Shown here one piece after another: positions 40,222 through 47,803 of a stretch of DNA of 64,000 nucleotides (position 1 is the stretch's first letter; every line of letters starts with the position of its first letter). The DNA lies in contig JACKFU010000001.1 of NCBI GenBank assembly GCA_020632295.1, positions 434,001 to 498,000 of the forward strand. Direction: 5' to 3'. Below the pieces are notes generated by a model. That model did not search any database, was not told the DNA's origin, and saw only the letters and a list, made by a program, of their open reading frames with translations. The stretch comes from Candidatus Peribacteria bacterium. GTDB taxonomy: Bacteria; Patescibacteriota; Gracilibacteria; Peribacterales; Peribacteraceae. A program made the position numbers and the translations under genes.

Positions 40222-41112
40222 ATGTCTATACCTCTCCACATTTCCGGCAACTCCTCGGTTCACGACTTCTACTGTGCTACAGAATGTACGTGGTGTGATG
40301 GCTGCGGAGACTACGGTATTATGGCTGCGGCTAAACGCGCGATGGTGGAGCTTGGCATAGCCCCGCACGATGTGTGCCTTGCGTTTGATATTGGTTGCCA
40401 CGGAAACATGAGCGACAAGATGCTGGGGTACCGTTTCCACGGTCTGCACGGCCGTGTGCTTCCGCTTGCTGCGGGCATGAAGCTGGCGAATCCCAAACTG
40501 CCCGTGATTGCGTTTGGTGGAGACGGAGCGAGTTTTTCAGAAGGCGTAAACCACCTCGTTCATAGCATCCGCAGTCACTATCCCATTACGTTTATTCTCC
40601 ACAACAACGCAAACTACGGACTGACTACGGGACAGGCAAGTAGCCTCACCTGGCAGAACCAGCCGATGAATACTTCGCCAAACGGTATCCCCGAAGACAC
40701 CATGCGTCCGATGGAGTTTGTGTTCTCGCTCGGCCCGACATTCGTTGCGCGCACGTGGAGTGGGGACATCAAGCAGATGACGCGTGTGATGAAAGCAGCC
40801 ATTCAGCATCGTGGTTTTGCGTTTGTTGATGTGCTACAGGCGTGTCCCACCTACAACAAGTTTGCCTCGCACCAGTGGCTGCTAGAGAAGTGTTACGACG
40901 TTAGCGACGAAGGACATGATCCGTCCGATCTCGAGGCTGCCAAGAAGATCGCCTTCGATACGTCAGAGCGCGTAAGCTGCGGCATCCTCTACCAGACAGA
41001 AGACGTCCCGCACTTCATCGAGCGTCTTGTCCCGCGTAAAGACGTTAAGACCACTCCTGTGGAGGAGACGAAGATCACGGATGTGAGTGCGTTGATGAAG
41101 AGGTTTGTGTAA
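40222..41112 (+). CDS. 2-oxoacid:acceptor oxidoreductase beta subunit
   Basis: A 296-residue thiamine-diphosphate subunit. The N-terminal CTWCDGCGDYGIMAA block and the TPP motif GDGASFSEG...NNANYGLTTGQ are clear. It completes the enzyme with the fused gamma-alpha chain encoded five bases upstream. Typical iron-sulfur delta subunits are absent, as in two-chain forms that use the beta-subunit cysteines. G/C-ending codons are more frequent than in most neighbours. Confidence 0.92.
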   Translation: MSIPLHISGNSSVHDFYCATECTWCDGCGDYGIMAAAKRAMVELGIAPHDVCLAFDIGCHGNMSDKMLGYRFHGLHGRVLPLAAGMKLANPKLPVIAFGGDGASFSEGVNHLVHSIRSHYPITFILHNNANYGLTTGQASSLTWQNQPMNTSPNGIPEDTMRPMEFVFSLGPTFVARTWSGDIKQMTRVMKAAIQHRGFAFVDVLQACPTYNKFASHQWLLEKCYDVSDEGHDPSDLEAAKKIAFDTSERVSCGILYQTEDVPHFIERLVPRKDVKTTPVEETKITDVSALMKRFV

Positions 41113-41184
41113 ATAAAACATTACTATTTTCTTGCACACTCTGGATTCATTTGTAGACTGTCGTCCAAATTTCCCCATACCACC

Positions 41185-41517
41185 ATGTCTGAACACAAGA
41201 ACGATCATATTTGTACAAGCGCTGCAGGTGAGCTTAACAGGCTTTGTAAGAGATTTGAACGTGCAGATATTGCGCAAAGGAATGAGCTTCAAGATGCTCT
41301 TTTCGAAGCAAGACAGCATCTGCAAGAGGTACTCCTAGAGTGTCATGGGGGCGATGATGACGCTGCAATGGATGATAATCGTTTCGATGCACTGTTTTCT
41401 CATGCTACGGAATTGCTCGACCCAAAGCCACAACAAGGAAGTAAGCGGTTTAGTGTATCCAAAACGATCAGAAAGGGAAGCGATGGTGGTTACGTCGCAA
41501 ATCAGTATCTAAAATAG
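41185..41517 (+). CDS. Hypothetical protein
   Basis: A 110-residue acidic helical protein that I do not recognise. Residues 10-55 look like a helical pair (AAGELNRLCKRFERADIAQRNELQDALFEARQHLQEV); the C-terminus is basic and disordered (KRFSVSKTIRKGSDGGY). It overlaps the convergent GT2 gene by nine bases at its end. Confidence 0.5.
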   Translation: MSEHKNDHICTSAAGELNRLCKRFERADIAQRNELQDALFEARQHLQEVLLECHGGDDDAAMDDNRFDALFSHATELLDPKPQQGSKRFSVSKTIRKGSDGGYVANQYLK

Positions 41518-42447
41518 GCGTTTTAGTAAGGCAATTGCTATAAGAACAGGATGCCGCAACGCAAACCGCACGACCTGTCCGCTTCCACTGCTACTGACAC
41601 CTTTCTTGTGCTTCACGCGGTTGAAGAACTTGCCGATCATATCTTCGACCGAGCGGTTGCGTGACCGGATCGCAACTTTACGTAAGTCGCCGTGCAGAGA
41701 TTTGATGAGCTTCTCAAACACGGTCAGGCGATCGTACAGTCCTTTGCCGCTTTCGTTGTTCTGTGCACTGGCAGCAGCACCGTGCACACGGAAGGCGCCG
41801 CAACTTTTCTTTTCAAAGTACCAGTCGGTCTTCTGGAGACACCTGAGCCAGTACTCGACATCCAGAAACTGCGGCATGTTCTCATGGAACGGTCCGACTT
41901 CTTCCATCACTTCTTTTTTCAAGACCACAAACGGTGGTTCGCCGATGATGTTTGGGTGCATGTTTCTATGCAGCCAGTAGCGTAAGATCTCTCCTCCTTC
42001 ATGCACGCCGCTTTCTATTTCTTTCTGCACTTCTTTTACCAGTTCGTACCCTTCGAGTGTCCAGAGTTTTTCATCGTACTGGTACTCGTGGTACATCGAA
42101 ATAATGCCGACAGTCTTGTGTTTTTCAAAAACTTCCAGAGCGGTCTCGAGGTAGTGCGAAGCCCAGAGGTCATCCTGAAAGAGGTAGGCGATAACAGGGG
42201 AGGTGGCTTTGGAGTAACAGCGGTTCCAGTTGCCGCCGATACCCAGGCACTTTTCGTTTTTGAAGTGCTGAAACCGGGGGTCGTTGACGTATTTTGTAAG
42301 AACCGCAGAGCTATCGACGTCGGTGGGCTCCTCGCAGATAATGGCCTCAAAATCCTGCTCAGACTGCTTTAAAAGCCCGTCCAAAGATTCCTCAAGATGT
42401 TTGGGATTTGGCTTGTAGATCGGGATTAAGACAGATACCTTCGGCAT
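41509..42447 (-). CDS. Glycosyltransferase family 2
   Basis: A 312-residue GT-A transferase: VSVLIPIYKPN at the N-terminus, LKQSEQDFEAIICEEPTDVDS, and the acid pair in AYLFQDDLWASHYL. A late RVHGAAASAQN block is typical of GT2 family members that act on rhamnose or galactose chains. The ATG at 42447 is used, because the longer frame would cross the trmD promoter. It is divergent from trmD with 16 bases between start codons. Confidence 0.83.
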   Translation of the reverse strand: MPKVSVLIPIYKPNPKHLEESLDGLLKQSEQDFEAIICEEPTDVDSSAVLTKYVNDPRFQHFKNEKCLGIGGNWNRCYSKATSPVIAYLFQDDLWASHYLETALEVFEKHKTVGIISMYHEYQYDEKLWTLEGYELVKEVQKEIESGVHEGGEILRYWLHRNMHPNIIGEPPFVVLKKEVMEEVGPFHENMPQFLDVEYWLRCLQKTDWYFEKKSCGAFRVHGAAASAQNNESGKGLYDRLTVFEKLIKSLHGDLRKVAIRSRNRSVEDMIGKFFNRVKHKKGVSSSGSGQVVRFALRHPVLIAIALLKRLF

Positions 42448-42450
42448 AGC

Positions 42451-42456
42451 TATACT
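42451..42456 (+). promoter_or_regulatory. -10 box 7 nt before trmD start (leaderless type)
   Basis: TATACT, then seven bases, then the ATG at 42464. It fits entirely in the 16-base gap between two divergent start codons. Confidence 0.55.
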
Positions 42457-42463
42457 AGAGTAC

Positions 42464-43126
42464 ATGAGAATCGATATCCTCACACTGCATCCGGCCATGT
42501 TTGAAGGACCACTCACGCAGTCCATGCTCGGGCGTGCCCGCGAGGCAGGCGCGTTTGAGGTGCATACCCACAGTCTTCACAACTGGGGACTGGGTAATCA
42601 CCGTCAGGTGGATGACGAACCATATGGGGGCGGTGCGGGGATGGTGTTTCGCGCGGATGTTGTGGTGCCAGCGATAGAAGATATCGAGCGGAAAGAGGAA
42701 AGCGGAAAGAGGCCACACAGGATTTATTTGTCTGCAAGAGGGCAGACTCTAAAACAGGAGAAAGTTGAGTCGCTTGCGAGCAATCATGATTGGTTGTTGC
42801 TGCTTTGTGGCCACTACGAAGGTATCGACCAGCGCATTGTGGATGGCGGATGGATTGACGAAGAGATAAGTATCGGCGACTACGTGCTGACCGGAGGAGA
42901 ACTTCCCGCGATGGTTTTGATTGATGCCGTAGCTCGGTTTATTCCAGGAGTGCTTGGCAAGCAAGAGAGCGCACATGAAGAAAGTTTTTCTGCAGCGCTT
43001 GATCGCAAAAAAGAATACCCGCACTACACACGCCCCGAGGAGTTCCGCGGACTCAAAGTTCCCGATGTCCTCACCAGCGGGCATCATGCGGAGATAGAGA
43101 AGTGGAGAAAGAGTCAGCTTTCGTAA
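42464..43126 (+). CDS. trmD: tRNA (guanine-N1)-methyltransferase
   Basis: A 220-residue SPOUT methyltransferase that makes m1G37 in tRNAs reading CNN and related codons. Features: RIDILTLHPAMFEGPLTQSMLGRA at the start, GGAGMVFRADVV, the deep-knot motifs LLCGHYEGIDQR and SIGDYVLTGGELPAMVLIDAVARFIPGVL. A heptamer array at 42688-42715 encodes the linker ERKEESGKRPH, where other TrmD proteins vary. It stands apart from the usual rpsP-rimM-trmD-rplS set. Confidence 0.96.
   Translation: MRIDILTLHPAMFEGPLTQSMLGRAREAGAFEVHTHSLHNWGLGNHRQVDDEPYGGGAGMVFRADVVVPAIEDIERKEESGKRPHRIYLSARGQTLKQEKVESLASNHDWLLLLCGHYEGIDQRIVDGGWIDEEISIGDYVLTGGELPAMVLIDAVARFIPGVLGKQESAHEESFSAALDRKKEYPHYTRPEEFRGLKVPDVLTSGHHAEIEKWRKSQLS
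42688..42715. repeat. Heptamer tetrad array, GCGGAAA/GAGGAAA
   Basis: Units GCGGAAA, GAGGAAA, GCGGAAA, GAGGCCA (28 bp), in frame inside trmD. Confidence 0.8.
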
Positions 43127-43128
43127 GT

Positions 43129-43386
43129 ATGTTTAGTGCACTTCAGTCAGAACTGGCCGCAAACGGAACGGTGCAGTTTTACGTCCGTGCGCGTCCGGGA
43201 ATGCCAAAAACCAAGGCAACTCAGGTGATGGATGATGAGAGTATCAAAATTGATATCGCTGCCGCACCCGAAGGCGGGAAGGCAAACGCAGCGCTTGTGA
43301 AATATTTGGAAAAAGAATTCGGGGGCAATGTGCAGATTATCTCCGGTGCGACAGCAAGGATGAAGCTGGTTCGGGTTAGCAGTTAA
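43129..43386 (+). CDS. DUF167/YggU family protein
   Basis: An 85-residue member of the DUF167 family: QFYVRARPGMPKTKATQVMDD, then KIDIAAAPEGGKANAALVKYLEKEFG and QIISGATARMKLVRV. Structure-solved relatives exist but the role is unknown. The start at 43129 lies two bases after the trmD stop; a longer form from 43102 would overlap trmD. The stop lies in a heptamer array shared with the convergent lipoprotein gene. Confidence 0.85.
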   Translation: MFSALQSELAANGTVQFYVRARPGMPKTKATQVMDDESIKIDIAAAPEGGKANAALVKYLEKEFGGNVQIISGATARMKLVRVSS

Positions 43387-43408
43387 TTGTTAACAGTTAA
43401 TTGTTTTT
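43381..43408. repeat. Heptamer tetrad array, AGTTAAT/TGTTAAC
   Basis: Units AGTTAAT, TGTTAAC, AGTTAAT, TGTTTTT (28 bp). The first unit carries the stop codons of two convergent genes, which overlap (43383-43386). Confidence 0.8.
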
Positions 43409-44075
43409 CAATCATCCCTCGCAAATCTGGGTAATACGGTAGCCCCACAGACTTTTCTCCGTTCAAGAAGAACGTCGGTACCAGGGTGACATCCAGCGAT
43501 CTTGCAATTGATTTCTGCCGTTCAATGGTGGCTTTTGTATCTGGACTTTCAAGGCACTGCGCAAAGAGTTCTGTATCGAGCTCTAAGGTTACTGCTTCGC
43601 TCATGAGCACATCGGTATCTCTGGCACCGAGTTCGAAGAGGAGCTTATGCATCGGCATGCCCTTTCCTTGTACAGCAGCACAGAGCAGTCCCGTTGCAGC
43701 TCGTTCGCTATCGGGGTATTTCTTGAGGGGAAGAATGGCAATTTGCAGCCGTACGTTTCCCTGATCGATAAAGTCTCTGTGCAGTATGGGGAAGTGTTGG
43801 TTGTAGAAGTCTTTGCAGTAGCGGCAGTGGTGCTCGGTAAACATCAGGAGGACAACTGGTGCTTCTCTATCGCCGATTTCTATAAACCCACTCGGGAGTA
43901 GTCGTTCGACAAGGGTGATTTCCGTGCCCTCTTCTTCGGTTACTGCCTCCTGTTCGCCGATATCTTCTGCTTGCTCCTCTTGGAGTTGCTGAGGCAGTTC
44001 CTCTGGAGTGGGAGGCAATAGCGGTGCGCAGCCAGATAGAAGCACGAATCCCAGTAGTGTATAGAGTATTCTCAT
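43383..44075 (-). CDS. DsbA-like thioredoxin-fold lipoprotein
   Basis: A 230-residue exported thiol-disulfide protein. Residues 1-18 are a lipoprotein signal with lipobox LLSGC; an acidic, Gln-rich linker follows. The DsbA-type domain has the active site CRYC (HHCRYCKDFYNQHFP) and the cis-Pro block TLVPTFFLNGE. It probably oxidises or isomerises disulfides outside the membrane. Its ATG overlaps the stop of the Cys-rich exported gene upstream (44075), a likely client. The C-terminal residues QLTVNN come from the heptamer array. Confidence 0.82.
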   Translation of the reverse strand: MRILYTLLGFVLLSGCAPLLPPTPEELPQQLQEEQAEDIGEQEAVTEEEGTEITLVERLLPSGFIEIGDREAPVVLLMFTEHHCRYCKDFYNQHFPILHRDFIDQGNVRLQIAILPLKKYPDSERAATGLLCAAVQGKGMPMHKLLFELGARDTDVLMSEAVTLELDTELFAQCLESPDTKATIERQKSIARSLDVTLVPTFFLNGEKSVGLPYYPDLRGMIEKQLTVNN

Positions 44076-44395
44076 TATTCGCATATGGCGCCCTCTGGTG
44101 TTTCTTTGCATCCATTTGGGCAGTACATAAACCTGGCTCTACCAGATTCCTCGTAACAGCGCAGTACCTGTGGTTGGCCACAGTCACAGGTTGGGTCGTT
44201 GAGTTCTTTACATCGTCCTTGTTCGTCGCAGTACGTTGTTTGCACTGAACAGTCGTCGTTCGTCGTACACTCCTGACCGGGGCTGAGCACATTCATAATA
44301 ATGCTTGTTGCTGTCGTGCCACTCATACTTTCGCTAAAGACAAGGAGCGAAACGAGAATGCCAAAAAAGGCGAGTGGAAGCAGTGTTCTAGCCAT
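44075..44395 (-). CDS. Cys-rich exported protein
   Basis: A 106-residue protein with an N-terminal signal or anchor (TLLPLAFFGILVSLLVF) and about ten Cys in the last 65 residues, grouped as C-x5-C, TYCDEQGRC, CDCGQ, LRCYEE and MYCPNGC. The spacing resembles small disulfide-rich extracellular domains. Coupled expression with the DsbA-like protein suggests that the latter helps it fold. No known family recognised. Confidence 0.6.
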   Translation of the reverse strand: MARTLLPLAFFGILVSLLVFSESMSGTTATSIIMNVLSPGQECTTNDDCSVQTTYCDEQGRCKELNDPTCDCGQPQVLRCYEESGRARFMYCPNGCKETPEGAICE

Positions 44396-44447
44396 TGGTG
44401 TTTCCTTTTGGAGCATGTGAGAACTATTGTATTCTACCATACGCTTT

Positions 44448-45170
44448 ATGACTCGCGTTAATATTCTCGGCGTTCCTATAGATGCAGTGTCGATGCATGA
44501 GGCAGTCAAGCGTATTCAGGAAATGCTGAAGGGCGGTAAGCATCATGTCATGACACCAAATAGCGAGATGCTTGTCTGTGCGCAGCGCAATGACAGTTTT
44601 CGGTCTCTACTGAATCATACGGATTTGAATGTGGCAGACAGCGCAGGTCTCCTGTGGGCGGCACGGCAAACAGGGCAGTCTCTTCCTGAGCGTGTTGCGG
44701 GAGTCGATCTGGTTGAAACTCTGCTTATGACAATTTCATCAGAGCATCCTGTGTTTTTTCTTGGGGGTCGCAATGGTGTTGCTGAGAAGGCAGCAAGAAG
44801 ATTGAAAATGGAAAATGGAACATTGAACATGACGAGCTATGAGGGATCACCGTCACCTGAGGATGCACCGGAGATCATTCAGCGCATCAACGACTCTGGA
44901 GCGCATCTTCTCCTCGTTGCTTATGGTGCCCCTGCGCAGGATCTTTGGATTAATCAGCATCTTCTGCAGCTGACATCTGTGCGGGTTGCCATGGGGGTAG
45001 GCGGTACATTCGATTTTTTGGCAGGCATGGTAAAGAGAGCGCCGAAACTGCTACGTCGCATGCACCTTGAATGGCTGTGGAGGCTCCTGCTCCAGCCGTG
45101 GCGTATCGGTCGTATTCTTACGGCTACTGTTCATTTTCCGCTTCTTGTTCTTCTGCGGAAGGGGCAGTAG
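44448..45170 (+). CDS. WecG/TagA/CpsF family glycosyltransferase
   Basis: A 240-residue GT26 enzyme that transfers N-acetylmannosamine or a similar sugar to a lipid-linked precursor. Motifs: ILGVPIDAVSMHEAV, HVMTPNSEMLV, NVADSAGLLWAAR, VAYGAPAQDLWI and MGVGGTFDFLAG. A heptamer array (44801-44828) encodes LKMENGTLNM before the usual variable segment. It fits with the UDP-GlcNAc 2-epimerase at 46452, which could make the ManNAc donor. The end overlaps the convergent 45124 gene by 47 bases. Confidence 0.92.
   Translation: MTRVNILGVPIDAVSMHEAVKRIQEMLKGGKHHVMTPNSEMLVCAQRNDSFRSLLNHTDLNVADSAGLLWAARQTGQSLPERVAGVDLVETLLMTISSEHPVFFLGGRNGVAEKAARRLKMENGTLNMTSYEGSPSPEDAPEIIQRINDSGAHLLLVAYGAPAQDLWINQHLLQLTSVRVAMGVGGTFDFLAGMVKRAPKLLRRMHLEWLWRLLLQPWRIGRILTATVHFPLLVLLRKGQ
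44801..44828. repeat. Heptamer tetrad array, ATTGAAA/ATGGAAA
   Basis: Units ATTGAAA, ATGGAAA, ATGGAAC, ATTGAAC (28 bp), in frame inside the WecG-family gene. Confidence 0.88.
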
Positions 45171-45492
45171 GTTCATCGTCGTGGAGTGATTGCACATCGG
45201 AGACATACCATTCTTTCTGTCCTTTTTTTAGGATGATGAATTTCTTTCCTTCACTGGTATCGGCTAGGTAATGTCTCTCATTCTCTTCTTCTTTCAGTAC
45301 TTCTATTTTACCAATGCCTTCGTCAGGCAGTAGCAGATAGATGGCAATATCAGGTTTATTAGTGAGTGCACCTTGCAGGTTCACAGTTGCGCGACCAATG
45401 CCGGCAGCCGCACCAACAATAATGACGCTCGCAAGAACGCCCCAGACTACTGTGCTTAAAAACCGTTTGCGGGAGATGTCTTTAATGTCCAT
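45124..45492 (-). CDS. Hypothetical membrane-anchored protein
   Basis: A 122-residue protein with a basic N-terminus (KDISRKRFLST), one helix (VVWGVLASVIIVGAAAGIG) and an outer domain with two similar strand-rich segments (YLLLPDEGIGKIEVLKEE, KKFIILKKGQKEWYVS). The acidic tail ends EEQEAENEQ. No family recognised. Overlaps the end of the WecG-family gene by 47 bases on the other strand. Confidence 0.5.
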   Translation of the reverse strand: MDIKDISRKRFLSTVVWGVLASVIIVGAAAGIGRATVNLQGALTNKPDIAIYLLLPDEGIGKIEVLKEEENERHYLADTSEGKKFIILKKGQKEWYVSDVQSLHDDEPTAPSAEEQEAENEQ

Positions 45493-45549
45493 TAGGAATC
45501 CAGTGTAGCAAATATGGAACAAGAGAAAAAGCTATGTTACTGTTTGGCT

Positions 45550-46215
45550 ATGGGTACTCTCATTACCATTCGCCACGGACAGTCGCAATGGAACTTGGAA
45601 AATCGTTTTACTGGTTGGACGGATGTTCCGTTGACCGATCGTGGCAAAGAAGATGCTGCAGCGTGCGGAAAAAGCCTCAGTGACTTTGGTATCGATGTAG
45701 CCTTTACATCGCGACTCATACGAGCGAGAGGAACCCTTGATGTCATTTTAGAAACACTCGGGCAAACGCCGCCTATCGAAGTAGATAGCGCGCTTAATGA
45801 GCGGCACTATGGAGATCTTCAGGGGCTGAATAAGGCAGAGACTGTTGCGAAACATGGAGAAGAGCAAGTGCAGTTGTGGCGTCGTAGTTTTTTTACGCGT
45901 CCTCCTGGAGGAGAGAGCATGGAAGATTGCGAGCGACGAACGTGGCCGTTTTTTACGCAGTACATATTGCCTCATCTTGCTAAAGGAAAAACGGTCTTAG
46001 TTGTTGCGCATGGTAATAGTTTGAGGCCTATTGTGAAGAACCTTGAAGGGCTAGATCCCGATACAACTGCGGGACTAGAAATTGGCCTCTGCACTCCGTA
46101 CATTTACACATTTGATGGTGAAAAGATGCTTAAAAAGCAGATATTGGCAGTAGAGGGTATTGTGACAAAAGGAGCATCTCTTAGCGATTCTATAGTTGAG
46201 GAGGGGAGAGTTTGA
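45550..46215 (+). CDS. gpmA: Phosphoglycerate mutase, 2,3-bisphosphoglycerate-dependent
   Basis: A 221-residue glycolytic enzyme that interconverts 3- and 2-phosphoglycerate through a phospho-histidine. Motifs: TIRHGQSQWNLENRFTGWTDVPLT, ALNERHYGDLQGLNK and the second catalytic His in VVAHGNSLRPI. The C-terminal closing segment (IVTKGASLSDS) is diverged. The ATG at 45550 is chosen by alignment of the RHG motif near residue 9. Confidence 0.93.
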   Translation: MGTLITIRHGQSQWNLENRFTGWTDVPLTDRGKEDAAACGKSLSDFGIDVAFTSRLIRARGTLDVILETLGQTPPIEVDSALNERHYGDLQGLNKAETVAKHGEEQVQLWRRSFFTRPPGGESMEDCERRTWPFFTQYILPHLAKGKTVLVVAHGNSLRPIVKNLEGLDPDTTAGLEIGLCTPYIYTFDGEKMLKKQILAVEGIVTKGASLSDSIVEEGRV

Positions 46216-46240
46216 TAAAAAACACAAATTAGTGTATAAT
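46212..46240 (+). promoter_or_regulatory. Near-consensus promoter with leaderless spacing
   Basis: TTGATA (46212-46217), exactly 17 bases, and TATAAT (46235-46240). The ATG at 46248 is seven bases after the -10 box. This is the clearest leaderless-type promoter in the window. It overlaps the end of gpmA. Confidence 0.75.
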
Positions 46241-46247
46241 ATAAACC

Positions 46248-46421
46248 ATGGATCACGGTGCTGAACAAGAAATCCAGCGGGCAGTACGTGCAGTTGAGCG
46301 CACATCTACTGCAGAAGCAACGGGAATGGAGCCACATGCCCTTCCTGGTGGCTTTGTGGAATCCTTTCGTCATGGTGTTCAGAATGTGCTGAATGGAGAA
46401 GAGCAGAAACAGGCTGCATAA
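46248..46421 (+). CDS. Small acidic protein from a strong leaderless promoter
   Basis: A 57-residue protein. It starts MDHGAEQEIQRAVRAVERT and ends NGEEQKQAA. A helix is likely over residues 5-20 and again over 38-50; there is no signal peptide. I do not recognise it. Support for a real gene is the consensus promoter placed exactly for a leaderless start and the coding-like codon use. Nothing in its neighbourhood suggests a function. Confidence 0.6.
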   Translation: MDHGAEQEIQRAVRAVERTSTAEATGMEPHALPGGFVESFRHGVQNVLNGEEQKQAA

Positions 46422-46451
46422 CGGTTTTTTTTGCGCTATCCTTTGCCGTGC

Positions 46452-47771
46452 ATGGATGAGATTTCGTATACATCCGACGGCTTTTACGACGAGGTGGCAG
46501 CACATGACCAGAAGCACGTTCATCTTATTTTAATTGCGACGAAGCCAGACATTATCAAACAAATTCCTCTCTACAAAGAACTAAAGAACAGAGGGCACCT
46601 TGTCGTGCTTGGACACACCGGTCAGCACTACGATGAAAACCTCTCCGGCGGAATGCTCAGGGAGTTTGGTGTGGAGCCCGACTTTAACTTAAACGTTCGC
46701 GGAGCTGCGCACGAAGTTGTCAGTCAAATTATTGGGCGCCTTGGGTACGTGATTGGTCAACTTAAAGAGAAAGGGAAAATTGTTATCCCGTATGTTCATG
46801 GTGATACCACCACCGCTATGGCAGCGAGTAACGCAGGATTTTGTCACCGATTTGCGTCGGTGCATGTGGAGGCAGGTATCCGAACGCTTACGCCGAAGTA
46901 CCGTGAGTTTGGTTTGGGTGATGGGTTTGACTGCGATGCCTGGCGTACGTTTTTGATGGACCGCCGAAACTGGGAACGCGGCAGCCAAGAGCCATTTCCG
47001 GAGCAGTTCAATACACGGTGCGCGGAAGCTGCAACCGGTATTCACCTTGCGCCGGTGGAACTCGACAGAGACTTTATGCTGAGTGAAGGATTTTGTGATG
47101 ATCGTATCTTTGTTGTTGGTAACTCCGTTGCCGATGCAACGCGTGAGGCGATGGAGAGGATGGATGAATCAACAGTCTTTGAGCGCCACCCAGAACTTGC
47201 CGACGGTGACTTCGTTCGTTTCTGCATTCATCGTGGCGAAAACTGTAGCAACGAGCAGCGGTTCCGTGCCATCTACGATGCGATGAAGAGTCTTATTGAA
47301 GACGGCAAGAAGGTTCTGCTCATCTCACTCTTTAAAACAGAACAGGCACTGGAGAACTTTGGACTGAAGAAGGAGGTAGAAACACTTGCGAAAAACTACG
47401 ACAACTTTGTCTACTCCCCTGTGTGGGCGGAGTACAGAGATGTCATTGCTGCGATGAGCCGTGCAGCAGTCTGTGCAACGGATTCCGGAAGCATGCAGGA
47501 AGAAATGAATGTATTGGGCATTCCCTGTGTTACGCTTCGTTTTGGGTCTGACCGTCCAGAGTCTGCCATTAACGGAGGCAACCTTATTGCACCTCCTATC
47601 GATGGTAGTCTTATTAAGCAGATGGTCGAATTCGCATGGAATAATGCGGAGATGAAGAATGCTCCAAAGATCTACGGAGAGAACGTCAGCAGCAAATGTA
47701 TTGATGCTGTTGAAGATGTGCTTTCGAAAGGAGAAGTGTTTCGGGCAGAGGAAGAGCGAATTGGATTGTAA
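46452..47771 (+). CDS. UDP-N-acetylglucosamine 2-epimerase family
   Basis: A 439-residue enzyme of the WecB family, interconverting UDP-GlcNAc and UDP-ManNAc or hydrolysing related donors. Motifs: VLGHTGQHYDENLSGGML, VHGDTTTAMAAS, SVHVEAGIRT, HRGENCSNEQRF and ATDSGSMQEEMNVLG. It is about 60 residues longer than E. coli WecB because of an insert with GLGDGFDCDAWRTFLMDRRNWERGS after the VEAGIRT motif. The ATG at 46452 is used. It can supply the ManNAc donor for the WecG-family enzyme at 44448. Confidence 0.88.
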   Translation: MDEISYTSDGFYDEVAAHDQKHVHLILIATKPDIIKQIPLYKELKNRGHLVVLGHTGQHYDENLSGGMLREFGVEPDFNLNVRGAAHEVVSQIIGRLGYVIGQLKEKGKIVIPYVHGDTTTAMAASNAGFCHRFASVHVEAGIRTLTPKYREFGLGDGFDCDAWRTFLMDRRNWERGSQEPFPEQFNTRCAEAATGIHLAPVELDRDFMLSEGFCDDRIFVVGNSVADATREAMERMDESTVFERHPELADGDFVRFCIHRGENCSNEQRFRAIYDAMKSLIEDGKKVLLISLFKTEQALENFGLKKEVETLAKNYDNFVYSPVWAEYRDVIAAMSRAAVCATDSGSMQEEMNVLGIPCVTLRFGSDRPESAINGGNLIAPPIDGSLIKQMVEFAWNNAEMKNAPKIYGENVSSKCIDAVEDVLSKGEVFRAEEERIGL

Positions 47772-47790
47772 AAGAGGAACGTAGAACATG

Positions 47791-47796
47791 TATGAT
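47791..47796 (+). promoter_or_regulatory. -10 box 7 nt before start codon (leaderless type)
   Basis: TATGAT, seven bases, then the ATG at 47804. Confidence 0.4.
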
Positions 47797-47803
47797 GCTA
47801 TCT

